Of a DNA stretch of 64,000 nucleotides, positions 49,266 through 60,363 are shown in pieces. Each line of letters starts with the position of its first letter. The stretch's first letter is position 1. The stretch covers positions 124,001 to 188,000 of the forward strand of contig JAIVFH010000018.1 of the NCBI GenBank assembly GCA_025765595.1, written 5' to 3'. Source of the DNA: Obelidium mucronatum (Eukaryota > Chytridiomycota > Chytridiomycetes > Chytridiales > Chytriomycetaceae). A program made the translations under genes and the position numbers. The notes under the pieces are model-generated. The model was not told where the DNA came from. It searched no databases and saw only the letters and a list, made by a program, of their open reading frames with translations.

Positions 49266-50337
49266 TTACAACATCAGAGCCACAAGAATCGCAGCGAAAA
49301 CTGTGAACTTGGCAAAAACAGTAGTCGCATCACTCTTGGAAGTGGTGCCAACAACAGTGGCCGCCCCAGTAGCAGTATTCACCGCAGCAGTCTTGGTTGG
49401 AAGTGGAGGCAAAGAAACAGTGGCAGTAGTCACAACCCCAGTGGCCACATCCGTGTACGTGAACCCATCTTTTCCCCAAAAGTTCATCAAAACCCCACAC
49501 CCCAGAGTATCCTTCTGAACCGAACAGACACCGCCCACAGAGTTTGGCTCACAAGTTCTCATGCAGAACATACCGTTTCCAGCCATCTCCACGTAATCTG
49601 CGTGTCCATTTCCAGCCGGAAGCGGGTCCACACCAGAGTACGGTTCTTTTCCACAGTTGATGTAAGGAACATTGTCATATTGACCTCCATCGTCATAGGC
49701 ACCAGGGAATGATTGAGTACAGTTGATCTTCAACAGATCACAGTCCAAATATCCTCCCACTTGAATGTACCGCTGCGTTGGAACAGTGTAGTTCTTGATG
49801 ACGTGAGCAGCACGGATTCCACCCCATGGGAGCTTCTTGGATCCAGCCGGCAGGTAGTCTCCCATACAGTAGGATTGAACAAATCCTTCTGCTTGGACAA
49901 TTGTCGGATACAGTCCCTTGAGGTAGTAGTTGTTTTGCAAGAAGATGCTATCAGGGTTTGGCAGGTTGATGCAGAAGTTCTAGTTTTGAGAGGGTGAGTT
50001 AGCCTCCTTGGATCGGGGGGCACCAATCAAATAAAAAAAATCCAATCACTCACTTGCTCATCCTTAATGTACACTTGCTCCCCCGGAACTGGGTAAGGAC
50101 CAGGTGGCTTGCACTTGTCCACATTGCTTTCTCCGAGATACCAGTTCAATTCGTGGCACATGGTAAGGTTTGGGACTGCATCAAAACCAAATGTATGAGT
50201 GTTTTGCTTCAAGCACGGGTTTCGGAATTTTACTCACATGAGCCGACACACCCTTGAGGAAGACCCTTTTGGGTGGGACCGTTGGGGTCCCATTGGGCAA
50301 GGACGTTGGTTGCAAGCACAACGAAAGCAACGATCAT
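49266..50337 (-). CDS. Secreted 'macrofage-activating glycoprotein'-type protein, copy A
   Basis: First of three tandem paralogues. The N-terminus MIVAFVVLATNVLAQ is a signal peptide. Mature features shared by all copies: CHELNWYLG, GEQVYIKD, NFCINLPNPDSIFL, VQSYCMGDYLPAGS, NINCTQS/KINCTQS, FPGAYDDGGQYDN, NCGKEPYSGVD and YVEMAGNGMFCMRTC, with many cysteines and N-glycosylation sites. The C-terminus is Thr/Ala-rich with a hydrophobic end (FAKFTVFAAILVALML), fitting a GPI anchor. Three exons. This copy lacks the intron that splits the last region of copies B and C and instead reads CGVLMNFWGKDGFTY. The name is that of a fungal family of unknown biochemical role. Confidence 0.82.
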
Positions 50338-50423
50338 TTCTGTATCGAATTTTTTGTTTCTGTTGAGTACTGAAAAATTTAATCAACAACATAGAAAATG
50401 GTTTTATGTACACAAATCCACAC

Positions 50424-51570
50424 TCAAAATACAAGAGCCACCATCAATAGCCCCACATTCAAAAAGAGCAGCGGACTAACTACCCTAGAACTGCTCTTTG
50501 CGGTAGTCACAACCTGCGCAACCTTTGTTGGGGTGGCCAGGGGAGGCAATGATACTGTAAAGGTGGTCATAGCACCAGTGGCAACATCCTTGTACGTGAA
50601 ACCTTCCGTAAAGCTAACATTCATGAATTTCATGCACCCTACAGTAAAAAGTTCGAAAATGAAAAAAAAACTATTTAAAAAAAATGGAATAACAAAACGG
50701 CCCTCATTTAATTTACCTTCCGTGTCATGCGTCACATCACACGCGCCTTGATTAAGCGGTCCCGGATCACACACACGCATACAGAATTGTCCATCCCCAG
50801 CCATTTCAACATAGTTTTCGAACCCAGGATTCCCACTCGTCGAGTTATCCACACCAGAGTACGGCTCCTTGCCACACGTAATGAATGGACCATTGTCGTA
50901 TTGCCCACCATCGTCATATGCACCCGGGAAAGATTGCGTGCAGTTGATGTTGAGCGCGGCGCAGTCCATCAAGCCGTGGATCTGAATGTATCGATCGCCA
51001 GTGACAGTAAAGTTCTTTACAACGTGGGAGGAACGAATTGCTCCTGCTGGAAGACGGAGCGACCCAGGTGGGAGGTAGTCTCCCATACAGAAGGAGCGGA
51101 CAAATCCTTCTGCTTCCACAATGCTTGGCAACAGCCCTTTCTTATAATAATTGTTTTGCTGTCCCAATTTCAGTACAAACTCGCGCATTATATTACAAAA
51201 TAGATAGAGAGGTTCGACTCACGAGGAAGATGCTGTCTGGGTTAGGCAAGTTGATACAGAAATTGACTGGATCCTTAATGTAAACTTGCTCTCCAACGAC
51301 AGGGAATGTGGCACTCAACGGCTTGCATCGGTCTGGGTTATCAAGACCCAAGTACCAATTCTTTTCGCGACACATTGTAATGTTTGGACTAAAAAACAGC
51401 AACAAAGGCAGTGCATGAGAAATTGGAAATATAACACTCACTCACTCACTCACAACACACACTTACAATGATCCAACGCAGCCCGCTGGCAAACCCGGCT
51501 GGGTAGGTCCATTGAGCTCCCATTGAGCCATGGCCACAGAGGCACAGAAGAGAACAGAAGCGATAAGCAT
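50424..51570 (-). CDS. Secreted 'macrofage-activating glycoprotein'-type protein, copy B
   Basis: Middle copy. Signal peptide MLIASVLFCASVAMAQ, followed by GPTQPGLPAGCVGS. The shared cysteine-rich body includes CREKNWYLGLDNPDRCKPL, NFCINLPNPDSIFL, SFCMGDYLPPGSLRLPAGAI, YIQIHGLMDC and NYVEMAGDGQFCMRVC. An intron with A-runs separates DTEG from the CMKFMNVSFTEGFTYKD exon. The C-terminus SRVVSPLLFLNVGLLMVALV is hydrophobic, consistent with GPI attachment. It is closest in the body to copy A, with different N-termini, which suggests duplication followed by divergence. Confidence 0.82.
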
Positions 51571-51679
51571 TATTTTTTTTCACACGATTTTTTTTTTTGA
51601 AAAAATTCAATTGGCACAAGCCTTTTTGAAGGCACAGCTTGCTTTGCATCCAAGCAACTTTCAAGCAATCAAAATAATA

Positions 51680-51713
<34 letters not shown>

Positions 51714-51942
51714 GCAGTGGGAATTGCGAAAAGCGAGTAGAATTAAGTCAGGTGCAGCGCGGGCTTAGTAGTCTTTCAAAATGAAGTGGAAGGGCTGGGC
51801 TGGCTTCCAAAAACACTCTTTTCCCTCCAAAATCAAGTTTTGAGAGAATCCAAAAATTAAATCCAAGTACCGCATGCGTAACAAACAATAAGAATACCAT
51901 ACTTTTTTTTTTGGTCTCAACTTGCCAAAACAAAAACTACAA
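51571..51942. other. 372 bp spacer between copies B and C, with C30 tract
   Basis: This spacer holds the upstream region of copy B and the 3' region of copy C. Apart from the C30 run at 51682-51711 and a T/A-rich stretch near 51587, I see no gene. Confidence 0.6.
51682..51711 (+). repeat. C30 homopolymer (G30 on the minus strand)
   Basis: Thirty consecutive C lie about 110 bp upstream of the copy B ATG, on its promoter side. It is the only long C/G homopolymer in the window, where all others are A or T. Confidence 0.95.
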
Positions 51943-53274
51943 CTAAAACAAAAAGGCTTCAAGAACCAAGAAAACAATACCAAGCAAAGTTGTTGAAAGC
52001 GTGGTTGGTCCATTCGCAGAGCTTGCTTTAATTGTTTTGACTGAAGATGTGGTGGTGGTGGAACCGGACGGTTCGCTAGTTTTGACTGCATCAGCTGCCG
52101 AGCTTGTTGTTGCTGCTGCAGTTGCCGTTGTTGTTTTTGATGTAGAAGTGCTTAATGGCGGCAGGGTAAGAGTAACCGAGGTTGATGTTCCAGCAACAGT
52201 ATCTTGATACGAAAAGACACCATCTGCATCAGTGAACTTGACTCCCATGAAAGCCATACATCCTACACAAGTTGTTAAGTTGGTATTTTGAAAAAAGAAG
52301 AAGAAAAAAAATAGTAAGCCACACAGACCTGCAGTATCTTTTGTTACATCACAAACACCACCACCAACCATAGTGCCTGGAAGGCAAACTCTCATACAAA
52401 ATAGACCATTTCCAGCCATTTCAACATATTCTCCCATTTCTTTGGTTAAAAAAAAAAGTAAGAAAAATTGAATATTCCCCCCCTAATTATGTTTTACCTG
52501 GGTTTCCTTTTGCTGAACGATCAACTCCAGAATACGGCTCCTTTCCACACGTTCTGAATCCACCATTATCGTATTGTCCACCGTCATCAAAAGCTCCCGG
52601 CGCAGACATGGTGCAGTTGATATTGAGACGGCCACAATCCATCTTTCCGTGAATCTGGATGTAATTCGCATATTTGACTACATTGGCGGATCTAATTCCA
52701 CCCGCAGGGAGCTTGAGGGATCCTGGTGGGAGGTAGTCGCCCATGCAATAGGAGCGAACGAACCCTTCGGCTTGGACGATAGTGGGTAGTTTGGAGACAT
52801 TGTAGAACACATTTTGCTGCAAGTGAGTTTAGTTGGAAGTATAAAAACAAAACAAAAAAATTTCCGTGGATACCAAAAATATGCTATCAGGGTTTGGTAA
52901 GTTCAGGCAGAAGTTCTGGTATGTAAAAGTTAAAAAAAAAAAAAAAAAAAAAAAAAGAAAAAAAGGAAAAACTATTTATGATGAACTTACAGTAGCATCT
53001 TTAATATATACTTGCTGTCCTGAAATTGGGTATGGTCCTGGTGGTGCGCATGGGTCGTCGTAAGGAAGGTACCAGTTGTACTTTTCACAATCAGGAATAT
53101 TGGGAACTATTTTGGTTTATGCTCGCGTCATTCAGTTTGAAGTAATATTTTGTTATCAGTTGTATCCTTACAGCTGCCAATACACCCATCTGGAAGTCCT
53201 GGTTGGGTTGGGCCACCCACTGTACGCTGAGAGACAACAAGGGAACCAACTGACAGAAGCGCTAGGACGTTCAT
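51943..53274 (-). CDS. Secreted 'macrofage-activating glycoprotein'-type protein, copy C
   Basis: Most diverged copy. Signal peptide MNVLALLSVGSLVVSQ. The body has CEKYNWYLPYDDPCAPP, GQQVYIKDATNFCLNLPN, SYCMGDYLPPGSLKLPAGGI, DCGRLNINCTMSAPGAFDDG and YVEMAGNGLFCMRVC. An extra intron (near 52440-52495) interrupts GNPG/EMGEYVEM, and the CMAFMGVKFTDADGV segment lies after another intron. The Thr/Ser-rich stalk is much longer than in A and B (TSTSKTTTATAAATTS), ending in a hydrophobic GPI-type signal. An A25 run lies in the intron upstream of NFCLNLPN. Confidence 0.8.
52932..52956 (+). repeat. A25 homopolymer in an intron of copy C
   Basis: Twenty-five A followed by G-interrupted A runs, placed in the intron before the NFCLNLPNPDS exon. 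Confidence 0.9.
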
Positions 53275-53428
53275 GTTTCTTTTGGATAAATTACTCTTGT
53301 CGAAAATGCTTATTTTGTCGTTGCAGTTAAGTTTATCAAACTTGTGATTGGTGTTCCGTTAACAACAACGAACAATGGGGAGGTGTCTCACAAATGATTG
53401 GTTGAAGAATGTAATGGGTCTTCTTTGT

Positions 53429-54838
53429 TCAAACGTGAAGTAAAAATGCTGGCCAACCCCCAATACCTTTTAATTCCCGCTTGATTTCTTGGCGGGTAGC
53501 ATCCACACCATTCACCCCCAGCAACAAATACAACTGGAAATCCAAAGCCACCTCAATCTGATTTTGCCATATACTTCCATTCACAAGAGTGTCCGAGCCA
53601 CGACTGTAAATCACGGATTTTGATGCAGCAATTATCCAAGACCCGAATCCAAACAAGGATGCAAGAAGCCCGCCTTCACCTTCACTCCAACGATTTCTAG
53701 AAACTTGAGTTTGATGCCAAGGCTCAAATTCATCCAAGATATCTACTTCTGAAAGTTGCTGACCATCCACTGTGCTCCGCGAAAAAGAAGATAGTTCCGT
53801 AACTCTATTCTGAATGGCAGCCTCCAACAACCCACTTTCGTCGGACTGAAGACCCTTATTGAGCCGCAGAGATATCAAATAGAGCCCTTGTAAATAACAC
53901 CATGGCGATTTATGCCCTGGATACTTTACAATCAACCGCATCGCAACCGCAATCTCCTGTTCAAACAACTCCACTTTATCCCTTTCACAGCCCCGATCCC
54001 CCAAAATAGACTCCAATACTGCCAATCCATGTGCAAAAGCACTATGCTCGCTGATGTGCGACTGTATATACTTTCGAGTGTCCTGAAAGGCCAGAAGTCT
54101 GAAATTAATTGGACTGGAAGACACAAGTTTCCAGCGATATGTCCAAGCATGGTAATTCATTCGATGCCGCTCAGCAGCTTGATTGCATATTTCAAGTTCA
54201 TGCAGTCGCCGCTGGTGCTTTTCGTCTTCTTGGGTCGTCAGTTCAATCATGAGTTTGTTGAATACAAAGGCTCTTTGACTCCATGCGGATGGGCGCTTTG
54301 GATGTTTTGAGAGAACAAGATCAATAAAATAAAGTTCATTGCGGAGATCCTTTGAGAATAGTTTCTTCCTTGGGTTCATGCGATATACTTTAGCTATTAC
54401 ACACCTCTCCAGCTTTTTTTTAAGAGGATAGTCACCGAATATTCCAGGCTGTATAGATCTCTGGATTCATCAGCAGGAGACACATGGACGATACATTGAG
54501 TTCTTCGTGGTCTGTTTGGCAGCCAAAAGACCAATTCTCAGTTTCTCTTTACTCACAAGGTTTTGAAGAACGCTACCTGACACAGAAAGCGACAATGGAT
54601 CCTTGTTATAGCGAGAAACAATGCCAAAAAAGACTGAATGCGAATATCGACACAGAGGAGGAATAGCGTTGGCTGGAACACCCAAGTTGCCATCAACTAG
54701 AATAAATGGATGAAATCCACCAAGGCTTTCTCCTTCCGTTAGTGAAGGAACCGGCGGAATAAATCCAAAGTCTTTCAAGGTCGATGGTGGATTGCTGTTC
54801 AGGAGTCGCTTGAGTGTGTTGTAAAGGCATTCACCCAT
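53429..54838 (-). CDS. PTAR1: Prenyltransferase alpha-subunit-repeat protein (PTAR1-like)
   Basis: Three exons: 54838-54577, 54511-54436 and 54368-53429. The splices give HEELNVSSMCLLLMNPE, TAWNIRKKLFSKDLRNELY and RPSAWSQRAFVFNKLM, the repeated W-x-x-R helical pairs of protein prenyltransferase alpha subunits. NYHAWTYRWKLV, SEHSAFAHGLAVLE and VKYPGHKSPWCYLQGLYL match PTAR1, and the N-terminal LKDFGFIPPVPS / FILVDGNLGVPANAI is the PTAR1-specific lead. In animals PTAR1 pairs with RabGGTB to form geranylgeranyltransferase type III, which prenylates the SNARE Ykt6. The longer unspliced frame in exon 1 stops inside the intron. Good call; substrate by homology only. Confidence 0.82.
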
Positions 54839-54916
54839 CTTTTTTTTATTATCAAAAAAGCTCCACAATCGCGTGATATTTACTGTTCGTTAAAAAGATA
54901 AACATTGAATCTGATT

Positions 54917-55751
54917 ATGTCTAACAATCGGCCGTGGAACGTTTTCCTGTCTACTGTTTGTATATCCCAACACAGGTATCATTTTTCCTTCCTTTACCTT
55001 GTTTTCAAAAGAGAATTGAACCGGCTCACTTCCTTCTGATCCATACCGTCATTGATAGCGATGAATTCTTTCAATAGAATACACTTGAAATCTGCGGGAA
55101 AGAACACTTCCATCAGTGCATTCTTGTAACTCATCGCCGCTACGTTCCATTGCCAACGCACCAGCATCTTTGGGGGACAAGCGTTAGCCGATGAAAAAGC
55201 CGAAAAGGAAACTTTGACGCACTATTCAGCAATCGTATTGAGTCAGTATCCATTTGTCCAATTAATGAAGAATGGTTTGAAGTCTTGGTAAGTTTTCGTG
55301 ATATGAAAGAAATGAGAAAGAGCAGAAATAATGAAACGTTCTGAATTTATCGCTTTGCGTTCAAGGTAAATCTATACCCGCCCTGGAATAAGGTGAGCTT
55401 GGTTGCGTGTAATCAATTTTTTTACACTCCAAGTCTTTGTGAGCATGCCTTTCCCATCCCCATCCCAGCCACCATCCAGCATCAACGATCAACGGCGACA
55501 GAGTTCTCAAATCAAACAGCGTTGTGGAGTACATATCGCTAAGATTCAGGCAGATGGACTTGGACCGATGGATGATGATGACCTACAAGCAAATACTTGG
55601 ACATCTCTTGCACTGTTACGCAAGTATTGATCATGAAGGACTATCGATAGGCAGTTCGGTTTACTTGTCTATCGGGACGAAGGAAATGGGTTACGCTAGC
55701 AATGCCAGACCTCTCCTCTCGAAATCATACATCAGAAAGACCGAATACTAA
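54917..55751 (+). CDS. Uncertain multi-exon gene
   Basis: No protein family is recognised. The ATG at 54917 gives MSNNRPWNVFLSTVCISQH and a good donor (GTATCA); the next coding-like exon reads EPAHFLLIHTVIDSDEFFQ, then others KETLTHYSAIVLSQYPFVQL and NLYPPWNK, each bounded by GT/AG. Further on are SSINDQRRQSSQIKQRCG and a competing frame ILGHLLHCYASIDHEGLSI ending at 55751. Several in-frame stops force short introns, so this may be a fast-evolving gene or a decaying one. It is divergent from PTAR1 (78 bp) and 72 bp before eL29. Confidence 0.35.
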
Positions 55752-55823
55752 AGCAACCCTTCCCCAAACCTAAATATTCACTCTTTTGTCGATTGTGCTC
55801 TGGAATCTTGGAATAACAGTACA

Positions 55824-56129
55824 ATGGTATGGATTCATCAGCTTTTGAGAAAATATGAGGGTGGGGGTGGACTAACAAGTTTCTTTCTGATCCGCAGGCC
55901 AAGTCAAAGAACCACACCAACCACAACCAAAACAAGAAGGCCCACAAGGGAGGTATCAAGAAGCCAAAGAGCAACAGATACCCATCTTTGAAGGGAGTCG
56001 ACCCAAAGTTCCTCCGTAACCAGCGTCACGCTAAGAAGGGAAACCAGCGTATGTGAAATGCTTATGACCCAACCGATGCTTATAAATAACTTATGCTTAT
56101 TTTTCGCAGTTGCTTTGAAGAACAACTAA
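55824..56129 (+). CDS. RPL29: 60S ribosomal protein eL29
   Basis: Three exons: 55824-55826, 55898-56048 and 56110-56129. Exon 1 is the ATG alone, followed at once by GTATGG. Exon 2 begins [19 protein letters not shown] and includes [20 protein letters not shown] and [11 protein letters not shown]; the last exon ends ALKNN. At 57 residues it is the short eL29 form of fungi (about 59 residues in yeast). It is a surface protein of the large ribosomal subunit. A start codon isolated by an intron is a common ribosomal-protein layout. Confidence 0.95.
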
Positions 56130-56240
56130 ATTCCAAGTTTTGCAATATAAATTGGGTGTGAATTGGTTTGGAACGAATAAAGTGTTTCAATTGTTGACAA
56201 AAGCAAAAAAATCAGCTGCGCTTATTTTTTTACTTTGAAC

Positions 56241-58106
56241 TTAATTGAAGAACGCCTTCCCTGCATTCTGTTCCCAATTCTCATTCCACCGCTGTGCCTG
56301 AAAAGCACGTGTTCCTTGAGCCAAGGCAGAAAGCTCCGAATCAACACCGAGTTTTGAAAATCCATCAAGGAGACGCTTTCATCAAAAGAATCGATATTGT
56401 TTAACATTTGGTGACTGTTCACTATTTCAAAGAATTAAAAAACAGCTCACCAATAGTTGATCGCAGAGCTCTTGTGAATTACTGAAAACAAGACCATTCA
56501 CTTCGTGTTTGACAAGCTCCTTTAGACTGAGAACAATTTTTTTGAGTATCACGGCAACAGAACTTAACAACCCTTACCAGGGATATTCATAAGCACAAAC
56601 AGGCAGTCCACACCCAAACATATCCACAACCTTCATTGGTAAATCCAAACCACTTGACGACGTGTGCAAGCAGACCCCCAAATCCGCACTCCCGAGTAAC
56701 TTTGGGTAATCTTCCACAGATAACCAGGCGGTTAAAATGATGACTCTTTTGAGCGAGAGTTGCCCAATCTTGCTTTGATACATTGCTTTTTGAGGTCCTT
56801 TTCCTGTAACGATAACGACTAAATTCGCGTGTCCTGCGTGAGCTTGTGTATCGTATCGCACGAGGGCATCAAGTAGAATGCCAAAATCTTCATCAGGAGT
56901 CCATGACGTACTGCTGACGATAACAGCTGGTCTTTTTGCTGTTAGAACGGGCTGAGAGGTGGGTGTCATTTGACAAGTTATCAGTGTATTGACTGGGAAT
57001 GGAGATGAAGTCTCCTTGTACTCCAGTGTGCCGCTCTTGACTTCCATTTTGGATAGAAACTACAGGTATTTTTATGTGAGTAGCAAATTCAAATTGCTAG
57101 AAATCAGAACAGAACCTCATGAATTTCAGCCACCTCAAGGCGCCTGAAATGAGATGGCGCCCGATCGTACAGCACCACACATTTACCGCTTTGTCAAACG
57201 AGGAACAACGTGAATATCTCATCAGTTGGGGTGGGTAAATGATTCAAGTCGTACCGAATATTCCACTTGTTCTTCAATTCATCCGCCATGGCTTCCGTCA
57301 CGCACAAATGGCCATCAGCGATTCGTCCCAGCGTCATTTCATACCTACATGATATCGACCAAGTTATTTCCAAGTTTTCATACAAACAGTCACGCGTATT
57401 TACCACTTTGCAACGCGAACAATCAGATTCCCTTTCGACTTTCCCATTTGCATGATTGAAAACCCAAAGTTGTGCCAATCAATAATAAGTTTCGAGCCTC
57501 GAAAGAGTCGCAGCAAGTGGGCAATAATGAGAGTCGGGATCGCTGGAGGGTTCTTTCCCATTCAATGATTTTTTAGCTTCCCTGATAGCCAAAAGCCACT
57601 CAGACTCCTCACCTGCACAAGGATGATCTCTGGACTGGGCAGCTTAACAAACAAGAGCCAGAGCAGTTGCAGCAGCTGTGTGACAACGCGCACCATTGCC
57701 GTTGCCAGAAAGACAAGCGGGTTCGATGCCGTTATTTTCGCCGGCGGTTTGATTCGATGTATCGCGAGGCTGGGATGCGCCGCCAGGGCGTCGGCCACGC
57801 TGCTTCCGTCGTAGCCGACGAGGTGGGTGAGGCCTGTGTTGGTGGTGGTTTGTTGGTTGTTGGTTGTGTTTGCCGCCAGTTCGCCGCCAACGCACCCGCC
57901 GTCGGCCGCCGCCGCGCCGCCAGCGACAGCGCGTGCAGACTCATGCGCGGCGAGTGGCCGAGGTCGCCCAGCACGAGCACCAGCCAGTGCCGCTGCCGCT
58001 GCCGCTGCCGCTGCTGCGTCCTCGCAGCGACCGCAGCGCCAACACACAGCGCGAGAAGCGTCGCGGCCGCGGCCAGAACCCAGGGATCAGTGGCGGGGGC
58101 CGCCAT
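56241..58106 (-). CDS. ALG1: Chitobiosyldiphosphodolichol beta-mannosyltransferase Alg1
   Basis: This enzyme adds the first mannose to GlcNAc2-PP-dolichol. The ATG at 58106 gives a TM helix ([20 protein letters not shown]), then [20 protein letters not shown], the family start. A 62-nt intron (GTGCGT...ACACAG) corrects the frame to [17 protein letters not shown]; without it the frame runs off. Later blocks: [66 protein letters not shown] and [21 protein letters not shown] final intron must end at about GATGAAAG so that the last exon reads [17 protein letters not shown], matching the RWxExW end of ALG1. Exon 1 is GC-rich. Confidence 0.92.
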
Positions 58107-58345
58107 TCGCTGTAAAATTGGTGCAATAAATATTAATACATGAACGAACGACGGCAGCAAATAAATCACGCTTCCATCCTCAAATAAACTCCATGCGCGC
58201 ATATCATATACCGTGAAAAAGAGAGAGATCAAACTGTTGCCGTGGCAAAGTATGGCAAAGTCACGAAAAAAATAAATTAAAAGCACAACTCAAGCCACAA
58301 ATCCTGCCAAAAAAAAAGACTGCCAAAAAGAACTGCAAGCCACAC

Positions 58346-59542
58346 ATGTCGTCGACAATTGAAAATGCAAATTGGGCAGTATTAGGGGAAGAAATTGAAA
58401 CTATCCTTAAGGGACTCGGCGTCCCGGGATGCGCCGTAGGGGTTGTGTTCAAAGGCGATCTGATTTACAGTGCTGGCTTTGGAACGAGAAACGAAACGGG
58501 TGATCCAGTCACTCCCGATACTCTCTTCCAGATTGCATCAACAACAAAGGTATAGTTTGTTAGTTATTAGTTGTTGTTGTTTTTGTTGGATATGCTGAAG
58601 TCTAAAACTTTGAGTGGCAGGCTTTCACGGCTTTTGCATTTGGAACTTTGGTGGACGCCGGAAAAGTCGATTGGGAAACTCCAGTCACCTCCATTTACCC
58701 CAAAGTCGAGTTCCAAGATCCGTTCACTCAAAAGTATGCAAACTTTATTGACTTGATGAGCCACAGAACGGTATCTACAGAATTACCTTGACTCTTCACA
58801 ATACCAACAACAACATAACCTCCTCATTTTGAAATTTTATAGGGCCTTTCAAGCTGCGACGTGCTCATGTCCATCTGGCCATCCGTTGAAGAAATAAACT
58901 CCAGAATCAAATTCCTCAAGCCAACAAAACAATTCCGCCAAGAATGGATGTACAACAACCACATGTGGAACCTTGTCGGTTCAGTTGCTGCAAGCCTACA
59001 CGGCTCTTCTTTGGAGGATTTGATTACCCAGTCTGTGTTGACGCCTCTGGAAATGACAAACACGTTTGCCAATGTCAACAAAATGCTGGAAAGTTCGAAT
59101 TGGTCCAGAGGTTACATGATGAAGAATTGTGCGCCTTCCAGAGTGGTTGAATTCGAGGAACATGCTTTGGCAGACGTTGATGAAGGAGATGGGTGTATGA
59201 TTTCTTGCGTGAATGACTGTTGAGTGCCCCTTTTATTTTTCCCACCTTTTTTTTTTGAAGTTTTCCGATCCCCTCTTTTGCTTATTTTTTTTTTCCTACC
59301 CTAATCCTCAGTGGCAAAGTGGGTCGCCCTTATGAATCGCAAAGGCAAAACACCAAGCGGAAAAGAACTCTTGTCAAAAGAACAATTTGAAAAACTGATC
59401 ACTCCTCACATGGTCGCGAAACCTTCTCCAGTCTCTGACAAACCAACCCAATTCGATTCTTGTAAGTGTTGATCCAAAGAAAATTGTGTGTGTGAGAAAA
59501 CTGGGTTTTTTTTCTTACACCAATTATAAACAAAAAAAAAAA

Positions 59543-59586
<44 letters not shown>

Positions 59587-60235
59587 TGGTTTGGGCTGGT
59601 TCCTCTCCACCTACCGCGGCAAAGTCCTCGTCGACCACTCAGGCGGCTGTCAAGGCTACATTACAGAAATTTACACATTCCCAAACGACGATTTGGGAAT
59701 CATTGTCTTGACAAACGCAATGTCAAGCGCCGCCCGCGTCATTGCCAAAACTCTCGCGGACCGGTTACTCTTCCCAACCCTTTTCATCCATACACCACCA
59801 ACGTGGTTCAACGACGCAATGGCCACTTTAAAGAAGGATCAGGAAAAGAAGGAAACCGACCGTGCAGAGAGAATAGCTAAACGAGATCTGACCAAGGTGC
59901 CTTCACTCCCTTTACAGGAATACCAGGGAACCTACCGAAACGACGCGTACGGAACACTACTGATTGATGAATTGAATGAAAAGGGGTTCTTCAAGTTTTG
60001 GATTCACGGCAGTGGTGGGAAGCAAGGCCTTGTCACTGGTGTTTTGGGGCATTGGGAAAGTGACAGTTTTGGAATCTTTGAAACGAAATGTCCTTGGATA
60101 GATGATCACGAGGATTACGAATGCCCCTTGGAAGATCTCATGTTTGATTTTCAAGATGGGGGTGCTGAACAAGTTTTGGTACTCTTGGATGAAGAAGATC
60201 ACCCCGTTTTGTTCCAGAGGGTTCATTCTGATTGA
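58346..60235 (+). CDS. Beta-lactamase-like serine hydrolase
   Basis: This is a class C beta-lactamase/penicillin-binding-protein-fold hydrolase. VPGCAVGVVFKGDLIYSAGF is the first strand pair. IASTTK (exon 1 end) is the S-x-x-K catalytic motif. WMYNNHMWNLVG holds the Tyr-x-Asn motif. LVDHSGGCQGYITEIYT is the third (H/K-S/T-G) motif. The C-terminal extension resembles the eukaryotic LACTB2-unlike, esterase-type members with a lipocalin-like end. Four introns occur; the last has a (CA)n tract directly before its CAG acceptor. The substrate is unknown; fungal relatives act as esterases or peptidases. It is about 520 residues long. Confidence 0.85.
59546..59585 (+). repeat. (CA)n microsatellite forming a splice-acceptor region
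   Basis: About 19 CA units, preceded by a run of about 14 A, end in CAG, the acceptor of the YGLGWF exon of the hydrolase gene. There is no polypyrimidine tract between repeat and acceptor. Confidence 0.9.
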
Positions 60236-60363
60236 TCAGGATAATTATGGATAATAATATATAAAAAAAAATGTATTTCCGCATGCATTGACTCAAACAC
60301 TGAAAAAAAAACTTATGCATCAACAAAAAAAAATATATATGGCTGTTGACTGCCATTCCACTC

